This document shows positions 63,308 through 64,000 of a DNA stretch of 64,000 bases, in pieces; the stretch's first letter is position 1; every line of letters begins with the position of its first letter. The notes under the pieces were generated by a model. It was not told the DNA's origin. It did no database searches and was given only the letters and a program-made list of their open reading frames with translations. This DNA comes from Geomicrobium sp. JCM 19038 (lineage in GTDB: Bacteria > Bacillota > Bacilli > Bacillales > Marinococcaceae): positions 62,001 to 126,000 of the forward strand of contig NZ_BAXA01000009.1 in NCBI RefSeq assembly GCF_000698125.1, written 5' to 3'. The translations under genes were made by a program, and so were the position numbers.

Positions 63308-64000
63308 GTGAAGCTATTGTTTATCGTGCAGGATACGTCTTCATATGTTGATCGCAACTATCATTATTTAGAAGAAGCCTTGCGTCTGCATTGTGACCAA
63401 TTTGCGACCCACAGAACATCTGGTCATATGACACACATCTTAAACGGTTTATCGTTTCGACCAGATTTCATTCTAGTCGTTAACGATCTTGGTGGATCTT
63501 TTTTTCCGAGAGTACGTGGGCTGCGGCAATGTCAGATCCCGACAGGTTTAATTGTTAATGACGTTCATCGCCACACAAAACTACGTGAAAGCCACTTGCA
63601 AAGCGAGCAGTATACAGCAATATTTTCAGTCGTCCACGATGCATTTCAAAAGCAGTATCCACGTTACGCCGATACGTTTCACTGGTTGCCACACTTTGTG
63701 AATACGAGCTTATTTCACCCTGGGGAAAAGAAGCGATGTGAGCTCTTGTTAACAGGTGCTGTAAACGAGACGTATCCATTTCGCCTAGCGGTAAAACAAC
63801 AGCTTGAGCATGACCGACGTTTTTACTATATTCCTCATCCCGGCTATCAATCTACGAATAATGACGTGGCAGGTACAGGTTATGCAAAGCGGTTACGTGA
63901 AGCGAAGATTAGCTTTGCTTGTCCATCGATCTATGAGTACCCAGTTAAGAAATATTACGAGATTCTCGCGAGTGAGACACTACTCCTTGCACCAGCGTGT
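63308..64000 (+). CDS. CgeB-like glycosyltransferase (start only; cut by window edge)
   Basis: 231 codons from GTG 63308 (AAGGGGAGGG upstream) stay open to the right end. The reading starts VKLLFIVQDTSSYVDRNYHYLEEALRLHCD. Later parts are IPTGLIVNDVHRHTKLRE, FHWLPHFVNTSLFHPG and GTGYAKRLREAKISFACPSIYEYPVKKYYEILAS, which resemble the spore maturation protein CgeB and related glycosyltransferases (Glyco_trans_1_2 domain) that decorate spore or cell surfaces. The catalytic end lies beyond the window. Proximity to CotD-like and other sporulation genes is suggestive only. Confidence 0.78.
   Translation, partial: MKLLFIVQDTSSYVDRNYHYLEEALRLHCDQFATHRTSGHMTHILNGLSFRPDFILVVNDLGGSFFPRVRGLRQCQIPTGLIVNDVHRHTKLRESHLQSEQYTAIFSVVHDAFQKQYPRYADTFHWLPHFVNTSLFHPGEKKRCELLLTGAVNETYPFRLAVKQQLEHDRRFYYIPHPGYQSTNNDVAGTGYAKRLREAKISFACPSIYEYPVKKYYEILASETLLLAPAC

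Noticed and set aside
62981-63311. Frames on both strands between the MMPL gene and the CgeB-like gene
   Set aside because: No ribosome sites; they cover a regulatory region with repeats and a hairpin.

Overview
The window looks like chromosomal DNA of a spore-forming, low-GC Bacillaceae species. It has Shine-Dalgarno sites of the AGGAGG type, frequent GTG/TTG starts, Bacillus-type gene neighbourhoods (purEKBCSQLFMNHD, yebE-yebG, yerA-yerB-yerC, the sigY-yxlCDEFG group, gbsR-gbsA-gbsB, bpsA-bpsB), a CotD-like coat protein and the start of a CgeB-like gene. Two glycine-betaine binding proteins, a choline-to-betaine pathway and several very acidic lipoproteins suggest a salt-adapted organism; that is inference. 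No rRNA, tRNA, CRISPR array, transposase or prophage gene was seen.

Layout. 1-4.3 kb: a CitA/DcuS-type sensor kinase (cut by the left edge), its response regulator and a TctCBA tricarboxylate transporter. 4.6-9.7 kb: single genes (two unknown proteins, a macrolide-phosphotransferase-like kinase, a methyltransferase, a GNAT acetyltransferase, a small secreted protein). 9.7-12.1 kb: queC-queD-queE-queF (queuosine precursor preQ1). 12.3-16.9 kb: a polysaccharide deacetylase, a SAM riboswitch driving an orphan peptide/glutathione-type binding protein, an acidic repeat lipoprotein and an OpuAC-type betaine-binding protein. 17-19.4 kb: alkylpyrone synthase bpsA with methyltransferase bpsB, then yebE- and yebG-like genes. 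20.2-33.1 kb: the complete twelve-gene purine operon behind PurR boxes, a promoter and a guanine riboswitch. 33.4-39.9 kb: an aldehyde dehydrogenase, a DCC-family protein, a second betaine-binding protein with the opposite domain order, GbsR, and choline oxidation by GbsA/GbsB. 40-43.6 kb: a YusW-like lipoprotein and a SigY-type ECF operon with an ABC exporter. 43.7-48.5 kb: a permease divergent from yerA-yerB-yerC. 48.7-51.7 kb: a YtrA-type regulator with an ABC transporter and an exported protein. 51.8-53.9 kb: a four-gene operon of an ABM monooxygenase, a helical protein, a cobalamin-binding protein with a CarH-type cap motif, and a STAS protein. 54-58 kb: a membrane chemoreceptor, a serine hydrolase, a CotD-like protein and a C45-family protein. 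58-62.9 kb (minus strand): an MMPL exporter, kinase, regulator and small membrane protein. 63.3 kb onward: the start of a CgeB-like glycosyltransferase.

A dominant technical feature is that about 23 reading-frame breaks in 17 genes can each be repaired by restoring one missing base, nearly always in a short homopolymer, and never by removing a base. They hit purK, purL, purH, tctA and queC, which family comparison shows are otherwise intact. I therefore annotate these as single genes with probable sequencing deletions rather than as pseudogenes.

The most promising biology is the cobalamin/STAS operon at 51.8-53.9 kb, a possible stand-alone adenosylcobalamin light sensor coupled to a STAS effector. 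Next are two dispersed intergenic elements that each sit between near-duplicate copies of the upstream gene's terminator, the shared palindromes at the three choline/betaine promoters, and the pair of betaine-binding proteins that are circular permutations of each other.
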